This document shows, one piece after another, positions 1-8,309 of a stretch of 64,000 nt of DNA (position 1 is its first letter; every line of letters starts with the position of its first letter). The stretch covers positions 124,001-188,000 of the forward strand of contig NZ_JABMKW010000020.1 of NCBI RefSeq assembly GCF_013204795.1, written 5' to 3'. A program made the position numbers and the translations under genes. The notes beneath the pieces are model-generated. The model did no database searches. It worked only from the letters and a program-made list of their open reading frames with translations, and had not been told where the DNA came from. The DNA is from Pedobacter panaciterrae. Lineage in GTDB: Bacteria; Bacteroidota; Bacteroidia; Sphingobacteriales; Sphingobacteriaceae.

Positions 1-169
1 ACATAGCGATATTAATCTAGCAATTAAATATAATTGAACTGCAATTTACCAAGTTTGTGCCAAGAGTTGATATATGTTTCAATTTGCTGTAAAACAGTGT
101 TTTAATTATAGTTTGATAATAAAACCGTTCATTATCGAACTACAGGTGTACAGTGTCGGACAGTTCATT

Positions 170-883
170 TTAAACCAACACCGCTCCGCCATCAATGACC
201 AGCGATTGCCCTGTAGCAAAAGATTGCTTCATCAGATACACAAAACCTCTGGCAATATCCTCAGCTTCACCAACCCGCTTTAGCAATAATGTACTCTCCA
301 GATACTTGTAAAATCCATCACGGTCGGCGTCACTCAGGTTATTCCATAAATTGGTTTTGATTACACCAGCGGCAATATTGTTTACTCTTATTGGCGCCAG
401 TTCAACTGCCATCGCGCGGGTAAAAGCATCCATGGCACCGCAAATAGTTGCACCAAGGCTATATCCTTTACTTGGCCGCTGGCCGAAATTGCCACTCATC
501 AAAGTAATCGAGCCACCTTCATTAATATAATCTTTCCCGTATTTGATTGCTGCAAAGGCACCCCAAAAACGTATGGTGAAAAAATCCTTTCCTTGGTCAA
601 TATCGGTGTCATCCACCATACTCATTGTAATGTTCTCGCCTGCCGTATATACCAGGTGATCAAAGTTGCCCGTTTGCTTAAAGAAATCCTGAATGTTTTG
701 CTCATTCGAAAGATCTAATGCATAACCCTCGCTTCCTTGTGGTAATTGCGTTAACGCCTGATCTATCCTTGTCTGGTTGCTCGATACAATAACCACATTT
801 GCACCTTCAGCAGTTGCAGCTTTCGCAGTTGCTAATCCTAAACCCGAACTGCCACCTAAAATGATCACTTTTTTATTCTCCAT
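170..883 (-). CDS. SDR-family oxidoreductase, atypical active site
   Basis: A 237-residue cytosolic short-chain dehydrogenase/reductase of the usual length. The N-terminal Rossmann signature GGSSGLG (residues about 9-15) should bind NAD(P), and the C-terminal GQSLVIDGG is the normal SDR tail. The catalytic tyrosine region reads YSLGA, so the usual YxxxK lysine is an alanine. Either the enzyme belongs to a divergent SDR branch or it has lost classic dehydrogenase activity. I chose the ATG at 883 because the reading frame above it is a basic, non-SDR stretch overlapping the promoter. It is divergent from a Crp/Fnr regulator at 1007, with a palindrome between them, so it is probably that regulator's target. 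Substrate unknown. Confidence 0.88.
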   Translation of the reverse strand: MENKKVIILGGSSGLGLATAKAATAEGANVVIVSSNQTRIDQALTQLPQGSEGYALDLSNEQNIQDFFKQTGNFDHLVYTAGENITMSMVDDTDIDQGKDFFTIRFWGAFAAIKYGKDYINEGGSITLMSGNFGQRPSKGYSLGATICGAMDAFTRAMAVELAPIRVNNIAAGVIKTNLWNNLSDADRDGFYKYLESTLLLKRVGEAEDIARGFVYLMKQSFATGQSLVIDGGAVLV

Positions 884-932
884 GTTGTTGTTTTTATGGA
901 TACAAAGATCCACAACGCTTAAAATCCTGCAC

Positions 933-946
933 TTACCAAATGGTAA
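933..946. promoter_or_regulatory. Operator-like palindrome between SDR gene and Crp/Fnr regulator
   Basis: The sequence TTACCAAATGGTAA has perfect 6-bp arms around an AA centre, in the middle of the divergent 884-1006 intergenic region. A related palindrome with the same CAAATG core (6507-6522) lies in front of the second SDR gene that is paired with a Crp/Fnr regulator. Inference: binding site for the adjacent regulator. Confidence 0.5.
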
Positions 947-1006
947 AAAGCACCGCACAGAAAACATTCTAAAGAAAACATTAATTTAGCAGATATTCCT
1001 TAACCC

Positions 1007-1576
1007 ATGGAAACTCTCATTGCCCTCTTTCGCTCATTCAAAACCATTACAGATGATGAAGCTGCTATAATTTGCTCGCATTTTCAGGACAAAGATTTCA
1101 AAGAAGGGGAGTACCTTTTCAGCGAAGGCAAAGTATGTAAAACACTTTTCTTTATTGATACTGGCATTTTAAGGATAGTTACCACCAACCAAAAGGGTAC
1201 CGATGTTACTTATTACTTTATTGATGACAAGCAATTCTGTACCATATTGCAAAGTTTTAACGAGGAAATAATTGCCAGCGAAGGCATCCAGGCATGCTGC
1301 GATACCCATGTTTTAGCTATTAGCAAAAAGAAATTGCTGGAACTATATCAAAAGCTGCCATTGATGGCTGATCTCATTAATGAGATTCATCAGCAGCGAA
1401 TGCTGGAAAAAATCCGCCTCAAAAATGCTTATTCAGGACAAGATGCGGTTGAAAGGTATCAGGTGTTTTTGTCAGAACAACCTCAAATCGCATACCGCGT
1501 TCCACTGAATTACATAGCATCTTATTTGAATGTTACACCACAATCTTTGAGCAGAATCAGAAGAAAGCTGGCCTAA
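1007..1576 (+). CDS. Crp/Fnr family transcriptional regulator
   Basis: A 189-residue regulator. An N-terminal cyclic-nucleotide-binding-like beta barrel (about residues 25-115, with FSEGKVCKTLFFIDTGILR) precedes a C-terminal winged helix (about 150-189, YIASYLNVTPQSLSRIRRK). This length and architecture is the common Bacteroidota form, in which the ligand is usually unknown. It lies divergent to the SDR gene with 123 bp between starts, suggesting local control of that gene. A TAATTTAG element at 982-989, close to the Bacteroidota -7 consensus TAnnTTTG, precedes the ATG. Confidence 0.9.
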   Translation: METLIALFRSFKTITDDEAAIICSHFQDKDFKEGEYLFSEGKVCKTLFFIDTGILRIVTTNQKGTDVTYYFIDDKQFCTILQSFNEEIIASEGIQACCDTHVLAISKKKLLELYQKLPLMADLINEIHQQRMLEKIRLKNAYSGQDAVERYQVFLSEQPQIAYRVPLNYIASYLNVTPQSLSRIRRKLA

Positions 1577-1586
1577 TCCATTTACC

Positions 1587-1681
1587 TCACTCATACTTCA
1601 GCGCGTCAACAGGGTTTGTCTTTAGAGCCTGTAGGCTTGAAAACCGATCATGAGAAAAGCTATGATTGCTGTTTCTGTCAT
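1587..1681 (-). pseudogene. Decayed C-terminal tail of an FtsX/MacB-type ABC permease
   Basis: No intact gene lies here, but the minus strand encodes the typical last residues of an FtsX-type permease in two frames. One frame gives AIIAFLMIGFQAYR. After loss of one base near 1629 the next gives ALKTNPVDALKYE and a TGA stop at 1587-1589. Restoring one G gives the continuous tail IGFQAYRALKTNPVDALKYE. Compare the intact permease at 20474-22858, which ends AILAVGFQSVQAAMEDPVKS. Nothing recognisable remains upstream of about 1681. A relic of a deleted transporter gene. Confidence 0.75.
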
Positions 1682-1738
1682 AGATGTCTTTTTTATGTTA
1701 AAAAAGAGATATGCTTTACTGTTTTTAGGTCCAATATT

Positions 1739-1767
1739 TTGATTATAGCCAAATATTAGAATCTTTG
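1739..1767 (+). promoter_or_regulatory. Bacteroidota-type promoter for sensor kinase
   Basis: TTG at 1739-1741, an 18-nt spacer, then AATCTTTG at 1760-1767. This is a 7/8 match to the -7 element TAnnTTTG and sits 28 bp before the kinase ATG at 1796. Sequence match only. Confidence 0.45.
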
Positions 1768-1795
1768 TAGAGATGAGAAAATATAAAGACACATA

Positions 1796-3145
1796 ATGAG
1801 TATAGCAAGAAAAATAACACTCCTTTTCGCTATTTTATCCGCAATTATCATTTCTTTATTGAGTGGTTTTGTCTGGTATTTTGCTAACGATTTTGCTTTT
1901 GAAGATTTTTATAAAAGACTAGAAGCCAGAGTTAACATCGCTGCGGAAATTAGAGTTGCCGAAGATAAAAACGACAACATGTATGCAAAAGTCCGTAATC
2001 AATATTTAGAGCGTTTACCGGATGAAAAAGAATTTGTTATTGAGAAAGGTGACTTCAATAATGTAAAATTAGACGTCGAATTGCCATCGAGTTTTTACGA
2101 TAAAATTAAGAAACTCAAAGTGGCCCGTTATCGTAAAGAAAATCATTTTTATGTTGGAAAATATTTTACTGGTAATCAACAAGATCGTATTATTATTGTT
2201 TCGGCCAATGATCCCTTTGGATTTAGAGAACTAAAGGATTTGCAGAAAACGCTAATCGCTGGTTTTTTTCTATCTATAATAATGTCCTTTATAGTTGGTT
2301 GGAAATTTTCCAACTACATGCTTAATCCCTTAAGAAAGATTATTAAAAGCGTAAAGAAAATAAAAGCAGAAAACCTACACTTAAGGCTTGATGTATACGG
2401 TACTGATGAAATGGCTCAACTCTCACAAACCTTTAATAATATGTTGAACAGGTTAGAGACAGCTTTCGAAACACAGAACAATTTTATCAGCAATGCTTCA
2501 CACGAGTTAAGAACACCGCTAACTATTATTAGTGGCGAAGTTGAACTTGCAATGAAATCAGAGGCTGATGGTCAGGATCGCTATTTGGCTCTTGCCAAAA
2601 TAAAAGACGAATCGGATCGACTGGAGCATATCCTTACAAGTTTGTTAGGGTTGGCTCAAACCGGCTTCAATGGTAAAAACCATCCTTGGGAACTGGTAAG
2701 AATTGATGAATTGCTTTGGGATATCAAACGCACAGTTAACCAGGTACATCCCGAAAGTAAAATTGAAATCGATTTTAGTAACCTGCCAGCCGAGGAAGAC
2801 CAGATAACGATAAAAGCAAATATCAATTTACTTAAGCTAGCTATAGCAAACATTGTAAGCAATGCCTGCAAATATTCTAACAATAAACCCGTATTGGTAA
2901 CATTAGAAAGTAAGGCAAACGTATTGTCAATTGCTGTAAAAGATCACGGAATTGGTATACCCGCCGGTGATGTACAACATATTTTTGAACCTTTTTATAG
3001 AGCTTCAAATACGTCGGAATTTAAGGGATATGGGATTGGCCTGCCACTATCCTTAAATATAATCCGCTTGCACCGCGGGAGTATCGCAATCAGCTCAATA
3101 GAAAATATTGCAACAGAAATTAAAGTCCTGCTTCCCGTTAATTAG
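1796..3145 (+). CDS. Membrane sensor histidine kinase (orphan)
   Basis: A 449-residue inner-membrane kinase. It has TM1 at about 9-29, a periplasmic sensor of about 120 residues, TM2 at about 154-172, HAMP at about 175-230, and a dimerisation/phosphoacceptor domain with ASHELRTPL (phosphorylated His236). The ATPase domain shows N box NIVSNACKYS, G1 DHGIGIP, F box FEPFYR and G2 GYGIGLPLS. All catalytic boxes are intact. Such kinases normally follow their response regulator directly. Here the upstream neighbour is a pseudogene scar, and no regulator gene lies next to it, so its partner must be elsewhere. Its stop codon abuts the stop of the convergent aminotransferase gene. Confidence 0.93.
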   Translation: MSIARKITLLFAILSAIIISLLSGFVWYFANDFAFEDFYKRLEARVNIAAEIRVAEDKNDNMYAKVRNQYLERLPDEKEFVIEKGDFNNVKLDVELPSSFYDKIKKLKVARYRKENHFYVGKYFTGNQQDRIIIVSANDPFGFRELKDLQKTLIAGFFLSIIMSFIVGWKFSNYMLNPLRKIIKSVKKIKAENLHLRLDVYGTDEMAQLSQTFNNMLNRLETAFETQNNFISNASHELRTPLTIISGEVELAMKSEADGQDRYLALAKIKDESDRLEHILTSLLGLAQTGFNGKNHPWELVRIDELLWDIKRTVNQVHPESKIEIDFSNLPAEEDQITIKANINLLKLAIANIVSNACKYSNNKPVLVTLESKANVLSIAVKDHGIGIPAGDVQHIFEPFYRASNTSEFKGYGIGLPLSLNIIRLHRGSIAISSIENIATEIKVLLPVN

Positions 3146-4309
3146 CTAGAATTCACTTAATAGCTTTGTCAGCTTATTTCGGTCCTGCTTGCTCATGGCA
3201 GGGTAGGCAGGCAAATAAACAAGGTTATCTAGCATTAGGTCGTCAGCATTAGCAACTGTGGAAGGGGCGATGTACTTTACTAAGCTCGATGCTTTTTGCG
3301 AAGCATCAAAACCATTACTACGCAGGTAGGAGATAAGTCGTAACGGATCGTTTGACTCAACAGGCAGTACCCAATAAGTATGTTTTGTATTTAGTGTCCC
3401 GATTTTGTAATTGTTAGGGATGTGCGGTAAAATATCATTGGCCAACTGTATTCTTGTGGCAATATCATGCTGTTTAAAGTTGTTCAGCTTTTTTTGTAAT
3501 AGTTTTATGTTTGGCAAGCACGGGCGATAACGAATTTGTTTAAAAATATCATCACCAGGGAATCCCTTGGTAAAGCCAGCCAATACCTCTTCAAAATCTT
3601 TTCCACTTGTCTTTGCTAGGCTATAAAATCCGGTGTAAATGGCTTTAGTAGTAAGGAGTTTTACCAGTGCGGCTTTAAATAGCTTTTTTAGAAAACTTGA
3701 AGTATCCTGTTTATCGTATTGCTCATTTCTAGTTGAAACATTGGTATGTAAAGCTGGATCTTTGATATTGATTATTGCACCACGGACAGCAGTATTTGTT
3801 TTAATGAGGCCAAAACTAAACATTACCACATCCGACTCGGGGTTACCTTCATATAAATTACCGGCGTAGGCCTGGGCACAGTCTTCAAATACAATCAGAT
3901 TGTATTTCCTGGCAATGGCAATTAACTCATCAGTGTCCATAATTGCACCAAAAAGGTGCGTGATCAGTATGGCTTTTGTGTTTGGCGTTATTGCAGATTC
4001 CAGCTCTGCAGGCGATATATTTAATGTTTGCTTATTTACGGGCAAAGGAATAGCGGTTAGATTATGGCCAGCTATAATCTTAAACATGTCCGGAATGTTG
4101 ATATCCGTTACTAAAATTTCAGAACCCGCCGGAAAATCTAATGCATTTAGAACCAGATCAAAACCGGTACGTACAGAAAGGCAGATCAACTTTTTATCGT
4201 TCTTTCCAGCGATCTCTGTTTTTTGAGGTCTAAAATAATCAGCAAAACAATAGTAGATGCCAGTGAATAGATCTTTATTGCTGATGTATAGTTTGCCTCG
4301 GGGTATCAT
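3146..4309 (-). CDS. DegT/DnrJ/EryC1/StrS-type PLP aminotransferase
   Basis: A 387-residue member of the PLP-dependent aminotransferase fold used for sugar and other amine transfers. Visible features are the N-terminal substrate/PLP region around LSVRTGFDLVLNAL, the FEDCAQAYAG segment (the aspartate contacts the PLP ring nitrogen in this fold) and the probable Schiff-base lysine in SFGLIKTN. The family usually sits in O-antigen or aminosugar clusters, but no such genes surround it, so the substrate cannot be given. It is convergent with the kinase gene (stops adjacent) and in line with the membrane protein at 4338, 28 bp upstream. Confidence 0.85.
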   Translation of the reverse strand: MIPRGKLYISNKDLFTGIYYCFADYFRPQKTEIAGKNDKKLICLSVRTGFDLVLNALDFPAGSEILVTDINIPDMFKIIAGHNLTAIPLPVNKQTLNISPAELESAITPNTKAILITHLFGAIMDTDELIAIARKYNLIVFEDCAQAYAGNLYEGNPESDVVMFSFGLIKTNTAVRGAIINIKDPALHTNVSTRNEQYDKQDTSSFLKKLFKAALVKLLTTKAIYTGFYSLAKTSGKDFEEVLAGFTKGFPGDDIFKQIRYRPCLPNIKLLQKKLNNFKQHDIATRIQLANDILPHIPNNYKIGTLNTKHTYWVLPVESNDPLRLISYLRSNGFDASQKASSLVKYIAPSTVANADDLMLDNLVYLPAYPAMSKQDRNKLTKLLSEF

Positions 4310-4337
4310 GCCTGCAATATACTTATAGTTATTCCTA

Positions 4338-4859
4338 CTATTGCAAAACCTGAAATATCCCCGGATGCTTAGTTGATATCCGAAGTTTTAGATTGTCTCC
4401 TTCATTGAACCTTTGGTTCTCGTCACCTATTTTTTGTACAAAGTTTTCATTATTTAAAGCATAACGAACTACCATATAGTGGTCGTAAAGCAAAGAGGAC
4501 TTTGACGACCGCACCAATAATACTTTTCCATCTACTATTTTACCATGATTTTCCAATTGTTGCGCATAATAGAGTTTCTGTAACTGCAGAACTCCTAATG
4601 CACTAAATCTAACGGCTACAAGCAAAAGAAAACCAAAAAGAGTTCTAATTAGCAGGTTGCTTGTTTCAAGCCACATCATTTGTAAAATGATAAAACAATT
4701 TCCAACAAGTGCCAGCAACATAAAAGCTACAGACTCTTTGTTGTAATAATGCAATTGAAAAATACCAATATAAATGCAAAAAAGAATTACCGAGCTAAGT
4801 ACTAAAGTCCAAATGACTTTACTTTTTGACCGGGCGTGTAGTCGTATATACTTGTTCAT
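4338..4859 (-). CDS. Membrane protein, DUF3592-like C-terminal domain
   Basis: A 173-residue protein with three hydrophobic segments in the first 95 residues, then a soluble domain. The pattern VDGKVL...YDHYMVVRYAL...FNEGDNLKLRIS..HP recalls DUF3592-like domains; the assignment is tentative. I chose the ATG at 4859 (MNKYIRLHARS) because an upstream ATG would overlap the divergent gene's start. It could be co-transcribed with the aminotransferase downstream. Function unknown. Confidence 0.65.
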   Translation of the reverse strand: MNKYIRLHARSKSKVIWTLVLSSVILFCIYIGIFQLHYYNKESVAFMLLALVGNCFIILQMMWLETSNLLIRTLFGFLLLVAVRFSALGVLQLQKLYYAQQLENHGKIVDGKVLLVRSSKSSLLYDHYMVVRYALNNENFVQKIGDENQRFNEGDNLKLRISTKHPGIFQVLQ

Positions 4860-4961
4860 GTGAGTTTTGAGATTGCGTACTGAAATATAAATATTTATTT
4901 CGGAAATATGATAACCTCCATATATCTTTATAATCATAAAAAATTTAGCAGATATGGCAAC

Positions 4962-5555
4962 ATGAGCAGTGAGGAATTTTTAACCTATCAAAAGTATAGT
5001 GAAGAAGCGCAAATAACCGAAATAGCATCGTTGTTAGAAGAGTACGGTATAGAACACTTAATTGAAGACAATTCCGTTGTCTTTGATTTGACTTTTATTA
5101 ACAGTCAATTAAATAAAGAATTCAGGTTAAAATTACGACAAAAAGATTTTGAAAGTGCAGATGCATTACTTTTAGATGCTGCGAAGACTCAAATTGAAAA
5201 TGCTGATGAGAATTATTATCTTTTCGATTTCACTGACGAGGAATTAATTGAAGTTGTAACTAAAAGCGATGAATGGAGTAAATTTGATTTTCAGTTAGCA
5301 CAGTCCATATTACAATCTAGAGGGCACAATCTGAAGCCTGAAGATATCAAAGCATTAAAAGATCAACGACTAGAAGAGCTAGCAAAACCTGAGAAATACA
5401 ATAGGGGATGGATTTATGCAGGTTATGTGTTTGCTATTTTGGGTGGACTCTTTGGTGTTTTCATTGGTTGGCACCTGATGAATCACAAAAAAACATTACC
5501 TAATGGTGAAAGTGTTTATGGTTATACAGAACCAGATAGAAAACACGGACAATGA
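4962..5555 (+). CDS. DUF2007-like protein with C-terminal TM segment
   Basis: A 197-residue protein. The N-terminal half (EEAQITEIASLLEEYGIEHLIEDN to DFESADALLLDA) resembles the small alpha/beta fold of DUF2007-type putative signal-transducing proteins. A helical region follows, then one TM helix near residues 150-170 and a short tail. I chose the ATG at 4962 because codons further up overlap the divergent gene's leader. A TATCTTTA element at 4923-4930 resembles the -7 box. Function unknown. Confidence 0.65.
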   Translation: MSSEEFLTYQKYSEEAQITEIASLLEEYGIEHLIEDNSVVFDLTFINSQLNKEFRLKLRQKDFESADALLLDAAKTQIENADENYYLFDFTDEELIEVVTKSDEWSKFDFQLAQSILQSRGHNLKPEDIKALKDQRLEELAKPEKYNRGWIYAGYVFAILGGLFGVFIGWHLMNHKKTLPNGESVYGYTEPDRKHGQ

Positions 5556-5635
5556 ATATTTGTAATCGGCCTTGTCTTCTTCTTGTCGTGGACAATTTTT
5601 AAAATAGTAAATTCATTATAGAATTTTAAGATAGA

Positions 5636-5663
5636 TTGTTACGCCACAAAACTGGCGTAACAA
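5636..5663 (-). terminator. Hairpin downstream of SDR gene
   Basis: A perfect 11-bp stem, TTGTTACGCCA / TGGCGTAACAA, with a 6-nt loop, 10 bp after the stop codon of the minus-strand SDR gene. The following run (TCTATCTTAAAATT on the minus strand) is only moderately T-rich. It may serve both convergent genes. Confidence 0.6.
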
Positions 5664-5672
5664 TTCAATGCC

Positions 5673-6410
5673 TTAAATCTGTGCCGTACCACCATCAACG
5701 AACAACTCTATACCTGTTATATAGGTAGAATCGCTAGAAGCCAGGAATAGGGCAGTGCTGGCAATTTCCTCAGAAGTACCAAAACGGCCCATCGGAATCT
5801 TTTCTGTAAATGAATCCCTGATCTCCTGATGTACACCATCAAAGGTGGCAGTATCAATAGAACCCGGACTAAGTACATTTACACGGATTTTGCGGGCTTG
5901 CAGGTCAAGCGTCCAGGTGCGGGCAAGTGAGCGGATAGCAGCTTTGCTAGCACTGTATATACCCATTCCAGGGAAACCTTTCACACTGGCTATGGAACCT
6001 GTCATGATAATAGATGCACCTTCAGACAAAAGTGGTAGTGCTTTCTGTACAGTAAAAATGGTTCCTTTAACATTGATGTCGAATACACGGTCATATTCTT
6101 CGGGAGTAATGGCATCAATGCCAATGCCGAAATGCCCAACGCCAGAGCTCGCATACAATACATCTATATGGCCTTTTTCTTTTTTAACGATCTCGTATAA
6201 ATGATCCAGATCATCCAGATTGCCTGAATCAGCGCGCACACCCGTTACATTTTTACCGATATGTTTTACCGCGGCATCCAATTGTTCCTGTCTGCGGCCA
6301 GTGATATATACATAGGCACCTTCTTCTACAAATAATTTGGCAGTAGCCAGAGCCATTCCGCTGGTTGCACCGGTTATTACGGCTACTTTGTTCTCTAATT
6401 TACGTGACAT
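5673..6410 (-). CDS. SDR-family oxidoreductase
   Basis: A 245-residue classic SDR. The cofactor motif is TGATSGMALA (about 14-23), the structural motif reads YASSGVG where NNAG is usual, the catalytic serine is in GSIAS, and the catalytic pair in YSASK is intact. The C terminus TGIELFVDGG is typical. It probably reduces or oxidises a small carbonyl or alcohol with NADP(H); the substrate is not readable. The Crp/Fnr regulator at 6531-7109 lies just upstream on the same strand, and a palindrome at 6507-6522 separates the two. Confidence 0.92.
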   Translation of the reverse strand: MSRKLENKVAVITGATSGMALATAKLFVEEGAYVYITGRRQEQLDAAVKHIGKNVTGVRADSGNLDDLDHLYEIVKKEKGHIDVLYASSGVGHFGIGIDAITPEEYDRVFDINVKGTIFTVQKALPLLSEGASIIMTGSIASVKGFPGMGIYSASKAAIRSLARTWTLDLQARKIRVNVLSPGSIDTATFDGVHQEIRDSFTEKIPMGRFGTSEEIASTALFLASSDSTYITGIELFVDGGTAQI

Positions 6411-6506
6411 GATTTTGCTTATTTTTTGGTCAGTGGTTCACCCGGCTGACGAAGCAAAATTGGCGAATATGCTGTCCTCGAAACGATGAGGTTTGTTAAG
6501 AAAAAA

Positions 6507-6522
6507 ATTGACAAATGTCAAT
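6507..6522. promoter_or_regulatory. Operator-like palindrome upstream of SDR gene
   Basis: ATTGACAAATGTCAAT has perfect 7-bp arms around an AA centre. It lies about 97 bp before the SDR start codon and just past the end of the Crp/Fnr gene. The CAAATG core is shared with the palindrome at 933-946 in the other SDR/Crp pair. Likely operator (inference). Confidence 0.5.
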
Positions 6523-6530
6523 CGAAAGGC

Positions 6531-7109
6531 CTACTTCTTAGGCTTGGGGTTGCGCAAACGGCTAAGTGTTTCGGGTGTTATTCCTAAATAAGAGGCAATC
6601 ATGGCCTGCGGTACACGCAGTGCGAAATCAGGATAACGCTTTACAAAGTTCTGGTATTTCTCTTCTGCCGTGCTGCTAATTACTTCATGAATCCGGTTCT
6701 GGTTTATCACAAAGCTCTTGTTCAAAATATCGGTAACCAGCTGACCAAAAACAGGCACTGTTTCCATGGCCACCTTCATCTCATCCTTGTCGAACAGGAT
6801 CAGTTCCGATTCTTCAATGGCATCAATGTTAAATTTAGAAGGTACACCAAAGAGCAGACTTTCGCGATCGCTGATCCACCAGTCTTTAGTAGCAAAGCGG
6901 ATGATGTGCTCGTTGCCCTTACCATCAACCGAATAGGTACGCATTAGGCCACTAGCTATAAAACAATGGTAGCGACATACATCACCTTCCTGCAGCAGGT
7001 ATTGTTTTTTGCGCAGTTTTTTGAACTTGGCGTGGCTTTCCAGTATGCCAAGCTCCTCGTCGCTAATAGTTGTTTGTCGGCGTACATATGCCTTAAAAAC
7101 TTCGAACAC
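6531..7109 (-). CDS. Crp/Fnr family transcriptional regulator
   Basis: A 192-residue regulator. A cNMP-binding-like domain (about 28-115, LQEGDVCRYHCFIASGLMRTY) is followed by a C-terminal HTH (about 150-190, MIASYLGITPETLSRLRNP). The start is GTG at 7109; no ATG fits upstream. It lies upstream of and in line with the SDR gene, so it may control it through the palindrome between them. It is divergent from the disrupted TlpA-like gene. Confidence 0.9.
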   Translation of the reverse strand: MFEVFKAYVRRQTTISDEELGILESHAKFKKLRKKQYLLQEGDVCRYHCFIASGLMRTYSVDGKGNEHIIRFATKDWWISDRESLLFGVPSKFNIDAIEESELILFDKDEMKVAMETVPVFGQLVTDILNKSFVINQNRIHEVISSTAEEKYQNFVKRYPDFALRVPQAMIASYLGITPETLSRLRNPKPKK

Positions 7110-7218
7110 TAGATGATATTTTTTTGTGCTAAGTTAAGAATCATCTTTTTGAAATGTTATAGTTTTCGAATCAATGAACAGAAGTTTACACTGAAAATAG
7201 TAAATTGAATAAAAAAGC

Positions 7219-8289
7219 ATGTTAAAGAAAACGTATCTCGTAATTGTTGCTTTGTTGAGCTTACATCTCATAGTTCCGGCACAAACTGTTACCATACAAG
7301 GAAACCTAATTGGGTTAACTGAAAACCAACTCCAATTTGTTTACAATACTTCCGAAGGGTACAAGGTAGACACAATACATGTTACTGGTGGAAAGTTTAC
7401 CTGGTCCAAGAAGTTATCGGGGCCACGTAAAGCGATGCTTTTCCTGCCAGAGAATTCTTTTCCCTTTTTTATTGAACCAGGAAACATTCGCATTGAGGGT
7501 AAGCCAGATAGCGTTGTTGTAATTGGTTCTAAAACATATGATGAATCGATAGCCTATAGTCGCTCATTCAAAGATTTACAGCAGCAAAGAGATTCGATCC
7601 GTAAAGCTATTTCGAATGCACCAGCCAATGAACAACCGGCACTCCGAGAAAAGTAGGTTCAGGTAACGAAGATGTGGACTGAAAGGGAGAATGCATATAT
7701 CAAGTCACATCCCATGCATATAATAAGCTCAGATATCGCGGCACGACGGGCAAGTATGGGTGATTATGATGAAGCGCTTCTGGCCTTTAATCTTTTAGAT
7801 AGAACTGTACAGGAATCCCCTGAAGGTAAAGAAATCGCCAGCGCGCTCGCAATTGGTAAAAGGAGCAGAATGGGGGCAAAGGTTCCGGATTTTATTCAAA
7901 ACGATCCTGAAGGGCGGCCTGTGAATTTCGCGGGCTTTAGAGGTAAGTATGTTTTTATCGATTTTTGGTCAAGTTCGTGCGCACCATGCCGGGCAGAAAA
8001 TCCAAATATATTGAAGGCTTATAATAAATATAAAGACAAGAATTTTACTGTATTGGGCGTTTCTCTCGACGATAATATTGAACTCTGGAAAAATGCCATT
8101 AAAGAAGATAAGATGCCATGGACAATGGTTTCTGACCTAAAGGGATTGAAAAATGAAGTTTCTTCATATTTTGGAATATTTGGTATACCCAGATCGCTTC
8201 TTATTGATACAGAGGTCAAAATTATAGCTAAAGACCTAAGGGGTGATGAGCTTAAGCAAAAGCTTGATGAACTTTTCTCGAGTAATTAA
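7219..8289 (+). pseudogene. TlpA-like thioredoxin-fold protein interrupted by an in-frame TAG
   Basis: Two open segments, 7219-7656 and 7672-8289, are in the same frame. They are separated only by TAG at 7654-7656 plus five sense codons (V Q V T K) before an ATG. The first encodes a signal peptide (cleavage after VPAQ) and a DUF4369-like beta domain. The second encodes a thioredoxin fold with SSCAPCRAENP, both redox cysteines present. Read through, the product has 356 residues, normal for this periplasmic thiol-disulfide family. The TAG probably replaces a tyrosine codon. As written, only a truncated exported domain and a signal-less thioredoxin could form. Real nonsense mutation or base-call error. 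Confidence 0.85.
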
Positions 8290-8309
8290 TTGTGCCCCTG
8301 CAAGCAATT

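Noticed and set aside
1..169. Possible gene end or regulatory site at the left edge (a TGTCGGACA motif near 152)
   Set aside because: No frame with recognisable sense, and the motif is too short to assign without the missing upstream DNA.
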